10,318 bases of DNA. Source: Planctomycetota bacterium (GTDB lineage: Bacteria; Planctomycetota; Planctomycetia; Pirellulales; Lacipirellulaceae). Positions within the stretch are counted from its first letter, which is position 1. Every line of letters starts with the position of its first letter. The translations under genes were made by a program, and so were the position numbers. This document shows positions 1 through 5,856 of the stretch, piece by piece. The notes beneath the pieces were generated by a model, which saw only the letters and a list, made by a program, of their open reading frames with translations, was not told where the DNA came from and made no database searches. Location of the stretch: the NCBI GenBank assembly GCA_024278035.1, contig JAJRUA010000306.1, positions 1 through 10,318 on the forward strand, given 5' to 3'.

Positions 1-258
1 CGAGGCAGAAATGTAGGGCATGATGCCCAGGCCAAAGATCGTGATATTGTTCAGGTTGGCCGCACTAAGAACCGCTACCTGCTTGAGCATGTCATTGAGA
101 CCACCCGACTGGTTTTGGAACGTGCTCAACTCTTCCATATCAACAATGGGCAAGCTGATCTGAAAGCCGATTCGATAGATCGCCAGCATCAAGAGCGTTA
201 GCAGAATCTTCTGCCGAAGCTCAGGGATAGACCAAACAACTCGGAACTTCTCAAACAT
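1..258 (-). CDS. secY: Preprotein translocase subunit SecY, N-terminal part (runs off the window)
   Basis: SecY is the channel-forming subunit of the inner-membrane Sec translocon, which exports unfolded preproteins and inserts membrane proteins. Only the first 86 codons are present and the frame is open to the window edge. The translation begins MFEKFRVVWSIPELRQKI. A hydrophobic first transmembrane segment follows at about residues 18-38, then a Gly-rich and hydrophobic stretch (about 50-80) matching the periplasmic plug and TM2 region, ending in the family signature ITIFGLGIMPYISAS. The ATG at 258 is chosen because it gives the standard SecY N-terminus. There is no good Shine-Dalgarno sequence, only a weak GGA. 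A short inverted repeat lies 9 nt upstream. The gene follows rplO after a 162-nt gap, in the usual spc order. The wide gap would allow a separate promoter, but none is convincing. Confidence 0.95.
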   Translation of the reverse strand, partial: MFEKFRVVWSIPELRQKILLTLLMLAIYRIGFQISLPIVDMEELSTFQNQSGGLNDMLKQVAVLSAANLNNITIFGLGIMPYISAS

Positions 259-267
259 GATTCGATC

Positions 268-282
268 CGTCGATCATCGACG
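268..282. repeat. Perfect short palindrome just upstream of secY
   Basis: CGTCGAT-C-ATCGACG is a perfect inverted repeat. In the secY transcript it can fold as a 6-bp stem (CGUCGA/UCGACG) with a UGA loop, ending 9 nt before the start codon, where a Shine-Dalgarno sequence would normally lie. It could be a protein-binding palindrome, a translation-tuning hairpin or chance. Confidence 0.5.
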
Positions 283-420
283 CGGGTGTTATCAACCGTT
301 GGGCAGGCACCGATAGAATGGGGCGCATCACTAATTTCTTCCCAGCCGTGTGATTACCTTAGTCGTGGTTTCCAAGTGGTTTTAATAATAGGTATGAAAC
401 GGTCTTTTAAGAGGCAGCGA

Positions 421-942
421 CTAAGCCTTGGCAGCCCTTGCAGCCTTGGCCTTCTCCGCTTTCTTTAGGCGTTGCTTTACGGCGACCGGCGTCCGGACAG
501 GAATCAAAACCATCTCGCCACCCGCCTTGCTGATTTTCTCGGCGGCCGACTTGCTAAATCGGTGAGCGTGGAGTTTGATCTTCTTCGTCAGTTCACCTTC
601 GCCCAGAATCTTGAGCTCATCGAAACGCCCCTTGGCAATGTTTCGTGACATGAGCAACTCGAGGGTTACCTCGGCTCCGTCCTCGAAGGCGTCGTTGATC
701 GTGCCGAGGTTGACGACAGCGACCTCTTTGGCCCACTTGTTGTTGAAGCCTCGCTTCGGAATGCGACGAATAAGCGGCATCGCGCCACCCTGGAAGGTCA
801 CGTGGGCCGAATTGCCCGCACGCGAGCCTTGCCCATTGTGCCCGCGGCCCGACGTCTTGCCGTGCCCTGAACCAGGGCCCCGGCCGACTCGCTTTCGCTT
901 CTTATTTTTTTGTATGCCCCGATGGACATCGTCGATAATCAT
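421..942 (-). CDS. rplO: Large subunit ribosomal protein uL15
   Basis: L15 is a late-assembling 50S protein that threads through 23S rRNA. The 173-residue product has the typical basic, Gly-rich N-terminal extension ([15 protein letters not shown] at about residues 20-34), the [15 protein letters not shown] motif near residue 52, and the globular domain with VLIPVRTPV near residue 145. Residues from about 150 on form an extra Lys/Ala tail ([15 protein letters not shown]), so the protein is about 25-30 residues longer than the common 144-150-residue form. The ATG at 942 overlaps the rpsE stop as ATGA, which suggests coupled translation. A GAGGAG lies 10 nt upstream, inside rpsE. No rpmD gene lies between rpsE and this gene. 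Confidence 0.97.
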   Translation of the reverse strand: MIIDDVHRGIQKNKKRKRVGRGPGSGHGKTSGRGHNGQGSRAGNSAHVTFQGGAMPLIRRIPKRGFNNKWAKEVAVVNLGTINDAFEDGAEVTLELLMSRNIAKGRFDELKILGEGELTKKIKLHAHRFSKSAAEKISKAGGEMVLIPVRTPVAVKQRLKKAEKAKAARAAKA

Positions 943-1463
943 GACAGGGTGACTCCTCGCAGCCGCTCAATTTCAGATTTTGTGCGGAGTTTTTTGAGGG
1001 CTACCATGGTTGCTTTGACCAAGGGAACCGGATTATTGGAGCCGAAGCTCTTCGTTAGAATGTTATGAATACCGGCCGACTCGCAGACGGCTCGTACCGC
1101 CGCACCGGCAATGACGCCCGTACCTTCCGAGGCCGGTACAAGGATCACCTTAGCGCCGCCAAACTGGCCCTTCACCGTGTGGGGGATCGTTGACCCCTCG
1201 AGCGGCACGGTGAACATGCTCCGCATGCCTTCTTTGCGTGCTTTTTCAACACTGGGTGGCACTTCGTTCGCCTTGCCATAACCGAGGCCCACCTTGCCCT
1301 TATTGTCGCCAATTACGACAAGCGCGGCAAAGCTAAAGCGGCGGCCACCTTTTACAACGGCCGAGCATCGCTTGATCTTCACCACGTTTTCCGAGAGCTC
1401 GCCCTGCTGGCGATCTCCCTTCGATTTGCGGTCTCTCGATCGGTCTTTTGACTTAGGGGGCAC
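939..1463 (-). CDS. rpsE: Small subunit ribosomal protein uS5, GTG start
   Basis: S5 is a 30S protein at the mRNA entry site; it helps decoding fidelity and subunit assembly. The product has 174 residues, a normal length. A charged N-terminal tail ([16 protein letters not shown]) precedes the double-stranded-RNA-binding-like domain, which carries [18 protein letters not shown] (about residues 36-53) and [11 protein letters not shown]. The C-terminal domain includes [19 protein letters not shown]. The start is GTG at 1463 and is supported by AAGG placed 7 nt upstream. The upstream gap to rplR holds 14-bp tandem repeats. The TGA stop overlaps the rplO ATG by 4 nt. Confidence 0.97.
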   Translation of the reverse strand: MPPKSKDRSRDRKSKGDRQQGELSENVVKIKRCSAVVKGGRRFSFAALVVIGDNKGKVGLGYGKANEVPPSVEKARKEGMRSMFTVPLEGSTIPHTVKGQFGGAKVILVPASEGTGVIAGAAVRAVCESAGIHNILTKSFGSNNPVPLVKATMVALKKLRTKSEIERLRGVTLS

Positions 1464-1497
1464 GGTTTTACCTTATCAGTATCGACTTACTTAGTTT

Positions 1498-1553
1498 TCT
1501 AGTCGTCGTGTTCTAGTGGGCGTGTTCTGTAGGGAATCGTCTGTAGGGAATCG
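1498..1553. repeat. Four 14-bp tandem units between rplR and rpsE
   Basis: Read on the coding (minus) strand, four consecutive 14-mers are CGATTCCCTACAGA twice (identical), then ACACGCCCACTAGA and ACACGACGACTAGA (12 of 14 identical). The second pair matches the first in about half its positions. The array fills most of the 98-nt rplR-rpsE gap and ends about 35 nt before the rpsE GTG. Replication slippage is the simplest origin. Any role in spacing or binding is unknown. Confidence 0.85.
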
Positions 1554-1561
1554 ATGGCTGC

Positions 1562-1930
1562 TTAGAAATCAAGGCCCGCTTCTCGGGCGGCTGAGGCAAG
1601 TGCCTCAACTCGGCCATGGTACATGAAAGGTCCACGATCAAAGCAAACTTGCTTGACGCCGGCCTTAACAGCTCGCTCAGCAATCGCCTTTCCAACCGCG
1701 GTAGCAGCGTCTTTGTTACCACCGTAAGAGACCGCTTTGGAAATCACCTTATCCAGCGTCGATGCCGAGGCGAGCGTCTTGCCCGTCGTGTCATCGATCA
1801 CCTGAGCCGAGATGTTTTTATGACTACGCGACACACTCAGGCGAGGCCGCTCGGCCGTCCCTTTCAGTGGCTTACGAACGCGAAATTTTCGCCGGGTCCG
1901 TTGCTTTTGTATTTTTTTTTGCTTTTCCAT
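1562..1930 (-). CDS. rplR: Large subunit ribosomal protein uL18
   Basis: L18 binds 5S rRNA and, with L5, docks it into the 50S central protuberance. The 122-residue product is of normal length. It has a basic N-terminus ([20 protein letters not shown]), the [20 protein letters not shown] core near residue 28, and the conserved C-terminus [26 protein letters not shown] in two parts around residues 97-122. The ATG at 1930 gives the usual N-terminus. The upstream sequence has only a weak GTGAG. Codons 4-8 contain an uninterrupted run of nine A residues on the coding strand. The gene follows rplF after 47 nt. Confidence 0.97.
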   Translation of the reverse strand: MEKQKKIQKQRTRRKFRVRKPLKGTAERPRLSVSRSHKNISAQVIDDTTGKTLASASTLDKVISKAVSYGGNKDAATAVGKAIAERAVKAGVKQVCFDRGPFMYHGRVEALASAAREAGLDF

Positions 1931-1977
1931 GATCTCACTCTGATTTATTTCGGTGCGTTCCGGCCAATTCGGGCGGC

Positions 1978-2520
1978 TTACTTCGCGGTCTTGCCAGCCT
2001 TACGACGGACTTGCTCACCTTCGTAACGAATGCCTTTCCCCTTGTAAGGCTCTGGCTTACGGACGGCACGTACTTCAGCGGCGAACTGGCCAACTTGTTG
2101 CTTGTCGAGACCCTTAACCACAATATGCGTTTGGTCGGGACAACTAACGTTTAAGCCTTGAGGAATCTTCTTGTGAATCTCGTTGGCAAAACCGACCCGC
2201 AGTTGTAAGGTGTCGCCAGCGATAGCACCAAGGTAACCCACACCCTGAATCTCTAGCCGCTTCTCATACCCTTCCGTCACGCCCACCATCATGTTCGCAA
2301 TCAAGGCACGGGTGAGGCCGTGATAAGCACGATCGGAACGGTCGTTCTTAAGACGCTCCACAACAACTTGCTTTGCCTCTTCCTCGACCGTGACGGTCAC
2401 CTCGGGGCGGTGCGTGTAGGTCAACTTGCCGAGCTTGCCCTCGATCGTGATAACACGATCCGTCACGTCGACTTTGACGCCACTGGGAATCGCTACGGGT
2501 TTTTTGCCAATTCGGGACAT
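1978..2520 (-). CDS. rplF: Large subunit ribosomal protein uL6
   Basis: L6 binds 23S rRNA near the sarcin-ricin loop and the factor-binding site. The 180-residue product is of normal length. It starts [17 protein letters not shown] and has the two tandem L6 domains (about residues 1-80 and 85-165). The C-terminal signature [16 protein letters not shown] with a basic tail follows. The ATG at 2520 is fixed by this N-terminus. There is no Shine-Dalgarno sequence; a heptad repeat array ends 13 nt before the start instead. The gap from rpsH upstream is 108 nt and repeat-rich. Confidence 0.97.
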   Translation of the reverse strand: MSRIGKKPVAIPSGVKVDVTDRVITIEGKLGKLTYTHRPEVTVTVEEEAKQVVVERLKNDRSDRAYHGLTRALIANMMVGVTEGYEKRLEIQGVGYLGAIAGDTLQLRVGFANEIHKKIPQGLNVSCPDQTHIVVKGLDKQQVGQFAAEVRAVRKPEPYKGKGIRYEGEQVRRKAGKTAK

Positions 2521-2533
2521 GAGTTTGGAGCTA

Positions 2534-2561
2534 TCAGCGTTCAGCCGTCAGCTTTCAACGT
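2534..2561 (-). repeat. Heptad array (NNGYTGA)4 before rplF
   Basis: On the coding strand four consecutive 7-mers read ACGTTGA, AAGCTGA, CGGCTGA and ACGCTGA. TGA recurs every 7 nt, so it falls in all three reading frames. The same consensus occurs before rplB in the same orientation. The array ends 13 nt upstream of the rplF ATG, where no Shine-Dalgarno sequence is present. Confidence 0.85.
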
Positions 2562-2607
2562 TTATGAGGGGACTCTTTTTATCTAGTTACCTGAAAATCG
2601 GGTCGCT

Positions 2608-2639
2608 CTTTTTTACCACAAGCCTTTTTTACCACAACT
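2608..2639. repeat. 16-bp tandem duplication across the rpsH stop
   Basis: Two adjacent 16-bp units on the plus strand, CTTTTTTACCACAAGC and CTTTTTTACCACAACT, differ at two positions. The second unit contains the last two sense codons of rpsH (TTG TGG) and its TAA. The first is a copy placed directly downstream of the gene in transcription. The copied TAA is 16 nt away, so it is not in the rpsH frame. Confidence 0.9.
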
Positions 2640-3030
2640 CGCAAAGGACTTCGCCGCCTAGATTTTTTTGCCGTGCTTCGCGGTCGCTCACGACCCCACG
2701 GCTGGTGCTGATGACGGAAATGCCAAGGCCATTGAGTACGGGCCGCAAGCCTTTCGCTTGGGCGTAAACTCGACGCCCCGGCTTGCTGACTCGTTTGATA
2801 TTCTGAATGACTCGCTCGCCATTAGGGCCGTACTTGAGGTCCAAGCAAAGCTGCTTGACGGGCTTGCCTTCTTCCTCTTCTTCACGCCAGTCCCAAATGT
2901 AGCCCTCACGCTTGAGAACTTCGGCTAGGCCTCGCTTCACTTTCGAGAGAGGCATTTGCACAGTTGCCCGCTCGATCCGCACGGCATTGCGGATTCGGGT
3001 GAGCATATCGGCGATCGGGTCGGTCATCAT
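2629..3030 (-). CDS. rpsH: Small subunit ribosomal protein uS8
   Basis: S8 is a primary 16S rRNA binder of the 30S platform; in Escherichia coli it is also the translational repressor of the spc operon. The 133-residue product starts MMTDPIADMLTRIRNA and ends with the family signature ISTSRGVVSDREARQKNLGG followed by EVLCELW. An EEEEEG acidic stretch lies near residues 51-56. There are two adjacent ATG codons (3030 and 3027). I take the first because GAGGAG lies 11 nt upstream. The gap from rpsN contains a terminator-like hairpin. No S8-type target helix was identified by eye. Confidence 0.97.
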   Translation of the reverse strand: MMTDPIADMLTRIRNAVRIERATVQMPLSKVKRGLAEVLKREGYIWDWREEEEEGKPVKQLCLDLKYGPNGERVIQNIKRVSKPGRRVYAQAKGLRPVLNGLGISVISTSRGVVSDREARQKNLGGEVLCELW

Positions 3031-3114
3031 CGCGGCGGATACTCCTCAGGCAACTGCGTCTAGTGACGGTTCGTTGTGAGTGTTGGTGTTGTGTGTGCTT
3101 GAACGGACGGGGTT

Positions 3115-3142
3115 AAAAAAGGCCGGCACCGCAATCGGTACC
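3115..3142 (-). terminator. Terminator-like hairpin plus T6 between rpsN and rpsH
   Basis: On the coding strand GGTACCG, loop ATTG and CGGTGCC form a 7-bp stem with one G-U pair. GGCC and then TTTTTT follow. The four-base spacer before the U tract makes it a weak intrinsic terminator at best, so partial attenuation inside the operon is the more likely reading. It lies 20 nt after the rpsN stop and 85 nt before the rpsH start. Confidence 0.35.
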
Positions 3143-3161
3143 CCCTACATCGAATCTATCG

Positions 3162-3347
3162 TTACCAGCTCGCCTTGCGGACGCCTGGGATCATGCCTTT
3201 ATCAGCCAGTTTGCGGAAACATATCCGACAAATACCAAACTTGCGGTAAACAGAACGAGGGCGACCACACATTTTGCAGCGGCTCTCTTGCCGGCTACTG
3301 AATTTTGGCTTCCTCTCGGCTTTCGCTATTTTTGATTTACTCGCCAC
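3162..3347 (-). CDS. rpsN: Small subunit ribosomal protein uS14, zinc-binding short form, GTG start
   Basis: S14 sits in the 30S head. The 61-residue product is the short C+ type: Cys24-x2-Cys27 and Cys40-x2-Cys43 form the zinc-binding site, within [20 protein letters not shown]. It ends with the family C-terminus [11 protein letters not shown]. The start is GTG at 3347. No in-frame ATG lies upstream before a stop, and the N-terminus ([16 protein letters not shown]) aligns with the family. There is no clear Shine-Dalgarno sequence. The gene stands in the usual place between rplE and rpsH, with gaps of 110 and 131 nt. Confidence 0.96.
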   Translation of the reverse strand: MASKSKIAKAERKPKFSSRQESRCKMCGRPRSVYRKFGICRICFRKLADKGMIPGVRKASW

Positions 3348-3457
3348 AGCTTTGCTCGCTGATCGTTGTTGTAAGGTTGTCTTTTAACTACGTTTCTTAT
3401 TTTCTGACAGTTACTCGCCTGTCGTCATCTTGCTCTTCTAAACAGTTCTTCCGGCTA

Positions 3458-4021
3458 TCAGGCCGCTACTTCATCTCGAACAAACGGGAATCCGAACAAC
3501 TCTAGCAACAAACGAGCTTCGTCGTTCGTTGCGCCTTTGGTGCAAATGGCAATGTTGAGCCCTTGGGTACGTAGGTACTTGTCGGGGTTCAGCTCAGGGA
3601 AAACGAGTTGTTCCGTTAGGCCGAGGCTGTAGTTACCACAGCCGTCGAACGCAGTTTTCTTCACGCCACGAAAGTCACGGACACGAGGCAATACGATCGA
3701 AATCAACCGATCAAGGAACTCGTACATCCGTTCGCCGCGGAGTGTCACCTTAGCGCCAATCGGCATCCCCTCGCGGAGACGAAAATTGGCGATCGACTTA
3801 CGCGATTTGCAGACCAAGGCCTTTTGGCCCGTAATGTCTGCCAAAGCGGAAGTCGCTTCTTCAATGTGTTTCTTATCACTAATCGCACTGCCGACGCCCA
3901 TGCTCACCACAATCTTATCCAGACAGGGCAAAGACATGCGGTTCTTGCGGCCTAGCTTCTCTGCCAAGGCAGGAAGGATTTCGCTCTCGTAGCGTTCGAT
4001 TAAGCGTGCGGTGGTTGCCAT
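3458..4021 (-). CDS. rplE: Large subunit ribosomal protein uL5
   Basis: L5 binds 5S rRNA and forms part of the central protuberance, contacting the 30S head and P-site tRNA. The 187-residue product shows the order expected for the family: DKIVVSMGVGSAISDKK (about residue 35), TGQKALVCKSRKSIANFRLREG (about 64-85), GAKVTLRGERMYEFLDRLI, PRVRDFRGV, and NYSLGLTEQLVFPEL near residue 130. The length is slightly above the usual 179-180. The ATG at 4021 gives the normal N-terminus. Its upstream region is A-rich without a Shine-Dalgarno sequence. The gap to rplX is 67 nt. Confidence 0.97.
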   Translation of the reverse strand: MATTARLIERYESEILPALAEKLGRKNRMSLPCLDKIVVSMGVGSAISDKKHIEEATSALADITGQKALVCKSRKSIANFRLREGMPIGAKVTLRGERMYEFLDRLISIVLPRVRDFRGVKKTAFDGCGNYSLGLTEQLVFPELNPDKYLRTQGLNIAICTKGATNDEARLLLELFGFPFVRDEVAA

Positions 4022-4088
4022 GTTTTTTACTTTTCTCGTGCTGGGCTTCTCGTAGTGAGCTGGCCCGACTCTAGGTTATTCGTTCTTT

Positions 4089-4436
4089 TTACTTCTTGGC
4101 GTATTGGGCTTTCGCGGGGGCTAACTCTCCAACGCCTGCGCCACATTTGCGACAGAAGCGTTCTTTGCTGCCGTCCTCCAGGTAACGTGTCCCCAAGCGG
4201 GTTGCTTTGGAGCACGACTCACAGCAGAACTGCAAGTTCGAGAGCTGCAAAGGCATCTCTTTGCTCAAACGGCCACCTTGTGGGTACTTCTGACTCCGCT
4301 TGACGTGCTTGAACACCTTGTTCACGCCCTCAACGATCGCCTTGCCCTTCTCGCGATCAATTTTGATCACGCGGCTGCGGACACCCTTGTCGGCACCTGC
4401 GATCACTTCAACGGTATCACCTGTTTTAATCAACAT
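4089..4436 (-). CDS. rplX: Large subunit ribosomal protein uL24 with zinc-ribbon-like cysteines
   Basis: L24 starts 50S assembly by binding the 5' domain of 23S rRNA. The 115-residue product opens with the KOW motif (KTGDTVEVIAGADKGVRSRV, about residues 4-23), followed by GVNKVFKHVKRSQKYPQGG. The C-terminal half has Cys72-x2-Cys75 and Cys95-x2-Cys98 flanking TRLGTRYLEDGSKERF, the metal-ribbon layout seen in many bacterial L24 proteins but not in E. coli. A short Ala/Lys tail follows. The ATG at 4436 is set by the family N-terminus, and no Shine-Dalgarno sequence is evident. Confidence 0.96.
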   Translation of the reverse strand: MLIKTGDTVEVIAGADKGVRSRVIKIDREKGKAIVEGVNKVFKHVKRSQKYPQGGRLSKEMPLQLSNLQFCCESCSKATRLGTRYLEDGSKERFCRKCGAGVGELAPAKAQYAKK

Positions 4437-4462
4437 TTTCTACTGCACGTCTCAAGACGGTT

Positions 4463-4498
4463 AGGTACTTCGATCTTTCTCGACCGCTGGAAACTTCC
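4463..4498 (-). repeat. Copy A of a ~36-bp element in the rplN-rplX gap
   Basis: This stretch aligns with 4986-5020 at about 28 of 37 columns, with small indels. On the coding strand the shared core is CGGT-nGAGAAAG-AnCG, which can form a 4-bp stem closed over an 8-nt loop. Copy A reads CGGT/ATCG (one G-U pair) where copy B reads CGGT/ACCG, so pairing is kept despite the change. Both copies lie in the gaps that flank rplN. Confidence 0.5.
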
Positions 4499-4544
4499 AA
4501 CTAATTTTTTTTGTGGGCCTGGCCCTTAATCTAAAAATGCCACC

Positions 4545-4913
4545 CTAAACGACTTCGCTGGCAAGACTCACGATCTTCATGAACTTCCGCTCACGAAGCT
4601 CCCGAGCAACGGCCCCGAAGATACGCGTCCCACGCGGGTTGTTATCTTTATCCAGCAGCACGATCGCGTTGGAGTCGAACCGAACGTAACTGCCATCACT
4701 TCGGCGGTTAGGGGCTCTGGTTCTTACGATAACGCCACGCACCACCGATTTCTTCTTGACCTCACTGCCAGGAATCACACTCTTTACGCTACAGACGATC
4801 ACATCGCCAAGCGTAGCAAAACGACGCTTGCTACCCCCAAGCACCTTGATGCACATCACCTCTTTGGCACCCGTATTGTCGGCGACACTCAGTCGTGATT
4901 GCATTTGGATCAT
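4545..4913 (-). CDS. rplN: Large subunit ribosomal protein uL14
   Basis: L14 is a beta-barrel 50S protein at the subunit interface. It contacts 16S rRNA and is the docking site for the silencing factor RsfS. The 122-residue product is of standard length and highly conserved: [28 protein letters not shown], then [14 protein letters not shown] (about 37-50), [15 protein letters not shown], and [24 protein letters not shown] at the C-terminus. The ATG at 4913 gives the canonical N-terminus. AAGG is present but about 17 nt away, too far to be a good Shine-Dalgarno sequence. The 171-nt upstream gap holds inverted repeats and copy B of a dispersed element. Confidence 0.98.
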   Translation of the reverse strand: MIQMQSRLSVADNTGAKEVMCIKVLGGSKRRFATLGDVIVCSVKSVIPGSEVKKKSVVRGVIVRTRAPNRRSDGSYVRFDSNAIVLLDKDNNPRGTRIFGAVARELRERKFMKIVSLASEVV

Positions 4914-4934
4914 CGGTCTATTTCGCTATCCCTT

Positions 4935-4972
4935 ACGGGCATGCTTCTCTGTATTGTTTTTTTACTGCCCGT
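4935..4972. repeat. 7-bp inverted repeat in the rplN leader
   Basis: ACGGGCA (4935-4941) and TGCCCGT (4966-4972) are exact inverted copies separated by 24 nt. The loop contains a run of seven A residues on the coding strand. Folding would place a hairpin 21 nt before the rplN start. Whether it forms is not known. Confidence 0.45.
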
Positions 4973-4985
4973 CCCAATAACTTTC

Positions 4986-5020
4986 AGGTACCCGGTCTTT
5001 CTCAACCGATGAACGCTTCC
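4986..5020 (-). repeat. Copy B of a ~35-bp element in the rpsQ-rplN gap
   Basis: This is the counterpart of 4463-4498. On the coding strand the core is CGGT-TGAGAAAG-ACCG, a fully Watson-Crick 4-bp stem. It is flanked by GGAAGCGTT on the 5' side and GGTACCT on the 3' side, both also recognisable in copy A. Confidence 0.5.
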
Positions 5021-5059
5021 TGACAAATCTTGAGATGGGCTCTAAGTTCGCTTGTCACT

Positions 5060-5082
5060 AACCGAAAACTTCAGCTTCGGTT
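5060..5082. repeat. Stem-loop directly after the rpsQ stop
   Basis: AACCGAA (5060-5066) and TTCGGTT (5076-5082) can pair across a 9-nt loop, starting 2 nt after the rpsQ stop codon in the transcript. No U tract follows on the minus strand, so it does not look like an intrinsic terminator. It could protect a processed 3' end or be incidental. Confidence 0.4.
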
Positions 5083-5084
5083 CA

Positions 5085-5456
5085 CTACTTCTCTATACCG
5101 CCCGTTCCGGCACTACCTGTTCCTGCAACACTACCCTCAGCACTGCCGGCGGCGGTTGTGTCCGCTACTTGTTGGGCCTTCTGGGCAGCCCGCATCGCAA
5201 CGATATCAACAATTTGGCTCTTCGTCACCACTCGCACCAAATCCCAACGCTTCATCTTTGATCGAGGCGGGCACTCAATAATTTCAACGGTGTCACCCTC
5301 TTGGGACTCGTTACTCTCGTCGTGAACATGGCAGACGGTACGGCTTCGGACGAACTTGCCGTATTTCGGGTGCCTCACCTGGCGGGCGATTTCTACCCGA
5401 CGGCTTTTGTCCATCTTGTCGCTCGTGACGACACCGATGAGTTGTTTCTTTGGCAT
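5085..5456 (-). CDS. rpsQ: Small subunit ribosomal protein uS17 with a long Ala/Gly/Ser tail
   Basis: S17 is a primary 16S rRNA binder (OB fold) needed early in 30S assembly. Residues 1 to about 84 are the normal domain: [50 protein letters not shown], and [16 protein letters not shown]. The family usually ends near there. This protein continues to residue 123 with a predicted helix ([14 protein letters not shown]) and a low-complexity run ([17 protein letters not shown]). The tail is open to a TAG, so the extension is real in this sequence. The ATG at 5456 gives the standard start, and no Shine-Dalgarno sequence is visible. Confidence 0.96.
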   Translation of the reverse strand: MPKKQLIGVVTSDKMDKSRRVEIARQVRHPKYGKFVRSRTVCHVHDESNESQEGDTVEIIECPPRSKMKRWDLVRVVTKSQIVDIVAMRAAQKAQQVADTTAAGSAEGSVAGTGSAGTGGIEK

Positions 5457-5530
5457 GGGAACTTTGTTAGCGGTTGACTGTAGCTATTTGTTTTATCGCA
5501 ACTTGTTTTATTGTTTACAGACTCGCATCC

Positions 5531-5782
5531 CTACTCGGCTACAGCCGCCTCGGGTTGCTCGACTTCAGACGACGCGGCCTCAGCCTTCTGGGCCGCGACT
5601 CGTTCGGCTTGGATCGTCTTCACTCGGGCGATCAGACGCCGATTGCGGCGAATCTCACTCGGGCTGTCTAGTTTCTCGGTCTGAGCTTGCACACGAAGGT
5701 GAAACAGATTTTCGGCTGCTTCCTTGATCGTGAGATCAAGCTGCTCGTCACTCATGTCACGTAGTTCGGTTGCAGTGCTCAT
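5531..5782 (-). CDS. rpmC: Large subunit ribosomal protein uL29
   Basis: L29 is a small helical 50S protein beside the exit tunnel, where it helps form the docking area for trigger factor and SRP with L23. The 83-residue product shows the two-helix pattern: ELRDMSDEQLDLTIKEAAENLFHLR (about residues 6-30) and SPSEIRRNRRLIARVKTIQAER (about 40-61). The usual length is 60-70 residues. Here an Ala/Glu-rich tail (AEAASSEVEQPEAAVAE) adds about 15-20. The ATG at 5782 matches the family start. Only a weak GAG lies upstream. The gap from rplP is 74 nt. Confidence 0.95.
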   Translation of the reverse strand: MSTATELRDMSDEQLDLTIKEAAENLFHLRVQAQTEKLDSPSEIRRNRRLIARVKTIQAERVAAQKAEAASSEVEQPEAAVAE

Positions 5783-5856
5783 CGCTCTATCTTGTCAGTC
5801 TTAATTTTTTATTCGTGGCAAGGCGGCTACCGAAAGGGTGATAGGCCTCGTGTTTA

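Noticed and set aside
385..390. TATTAT as a -10 box for a secY promoter in the 162-nt rplO-secY gap
   Set aside because: It matches five of six consensus bases, but the best -35 at 15-17 nt spacing is poor (CTTAAA, three of six). It cannot be told from chance in an AT-rich stretch.
3071..3100. GT-rich tract between rpsN and rpsH as a microsatellite or Z-DNA segment
   Set aside because: The GT alternation is broken repeatedly, and the longest clean stretch is only a few dinucleotides.
3412..3429. Five-codon frame (ATG ACG ACA GGC GAG TAA) in the rplE-rpsN gap as a leader peptide
   Set aside because: It is very short, about 65 nt from the rpsN start, and has only an imperfect AAGAG upstream. 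Frames of this size are expected by chance.
4033..4053. TTCTCGT repeated with 14-bp period before rplE
   Set aside because: Only 7 bp match, within a low-complexity pyrimidine-rich stretch. It is too weak to list with the other 14-bp repeats.
4515..4525. GGGCC-T-GGCCC palindrome next to a T8 run in the rplN-rplX gap, as a terminator
   Set aside because: On the transcribed strand the run after the hairpin is A, not U, and on the plus strand the T run comes before the hairpin. The one-base centre also leaves only a 4-bp stem.
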